DNA of 64,000 nucleotides from Allolobophora icterica (taxonomy: Eukaryota > Annelida > Clitellata > Crassiclitellata > Lumbricidae): NCBI GenBank assembly GCA_963556255.1, contig OY744608.1, positions 4,836,367 through 4,900,366 of the forward strand, given 5' to 3'. The notes under the pieces were generated by a model, which had not been told where the DNA came from, ran no database searches, and worked only from the letters and a program-made list of their open reading frames with translations. Shown here piece by piece: positions 63,671 through 64,000 of the stretch (position 1 is its first letter; each line of letters opens with the position of its first letter). The position numbers and the translations under genes were made by a program.

Positions 63671-63779
63671 AGCCTACACCAAAATTCTTAATCAGACTCG
63701 AGAGTGTCACCCGTTCAATTTTTCAAGAAACAAACGTGACTGCAACTTTCAATGTTAACTTGTAACTTGTAAAATTTGC

Positions 63780-64000
63780 AAATCGATCCATAGCGATATC
63801 TATTCCGCCTCTCTGGATTAAACCCCTGCCAGAATTACACCAAAAATCCGATCCTACGAACTCACCAAAACCTCACTCCTTGATACCTCCCCACAGGTCT
63901 TTCTTTCAAAACTTAAAACTCTACTTGTTCACAAATCCTATCCCAATTCCTCTTCCCCTTACCTCCCTCGCCGCTTCAATTCTAAACACCACCCACCACA
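63780..64000 (+). other. Possible LINE C-terminal scrap at window edge
   Basis: The translation PPHRSFFQNLKLYLFTNPIP has the FKxxLKxYLF look of CR1-like ORF2 ends. It is cut by the window edge and the evidence is weak. Confidence 0.2.

Overview
This is animal nuclear DNA: introns are implied, transposon debris is dense, and simple-sequence arrays are long and numerous. No prokaryotic or phage gene organisation is present. The only recognisable host gene is a myogenic bHLH factor (MyoD/MRF type). Its first coding exon lies on the minus strand at 37257-38414. I-type, RTE-type and CR1/L2-like LINEs, tRNA-derived SINEs, hAT miniature elements and very abundant CATA, CATC, CAGA, GAT and CA arrays suggest a marine invertebrate, most likely a lophotrochozoan such as a mollusc. 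That taxonomic guess is inference.

Left part (1-14 kb). A hAT miniature element (985-1683) and CATC/AGAC arrays precede a decayed piggyBac element with intact TTAA duplications and terminal repeats (3055-5440). It contains a 116-bp near-perfect palindrome. Directly after it is an apparently intact I-group non-LTR retrotransposon: ORF1 with zinc knuckles (5559-7595), ORF2 with AP endonuclease, reverse transcriptase and RNase H (7614-11390), and a 3' UTR ending in a hairpin followed by GTTAAAC (12088-12126). A ZBED5-like hAT transposase pseudogene follows (12293-13200).

Middle (14-36 kb). Here are copies of a tRNA-derived SINE (called S1 here), two other tRNA-like SINE families (S2, S3), CR1-like LINE 3' ends with ATTACA tails, an RTE fragment inserted in an S1 copy with a 10-bp duplication, more hAT miniature elements with 8-bp duplications, and a minisatellite whose 33-bp unit equals the end of a hAT-like element plus its target duplication. 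A CpG-rich stretch at 21.36-22.0 kb may be a promoter and signal-peptide first exon.

MRF locus (36.6-38.9 kb). A 0.6-kb CATC array lies just inside the intron after exon 1. Four CCAAT boxes lie upstream of the start codon.

Right part (39-64 kb). This is a graveyard of I-group LINE remnants, their 3' tails in both orientations, hAT and pogo-like miniature elements, and at least three degenerate copies of a multi-kilobase block (52.5-63.7 kb). The most interesting signal in the window is a 3'-terminal RNA hairpin that appears to covary: its outer and inner stems change in compensating ways between lineages, while a TTTGTT-like loop and a following GTTAAAC are kept. It links the intact LINE to many dispersed tails.
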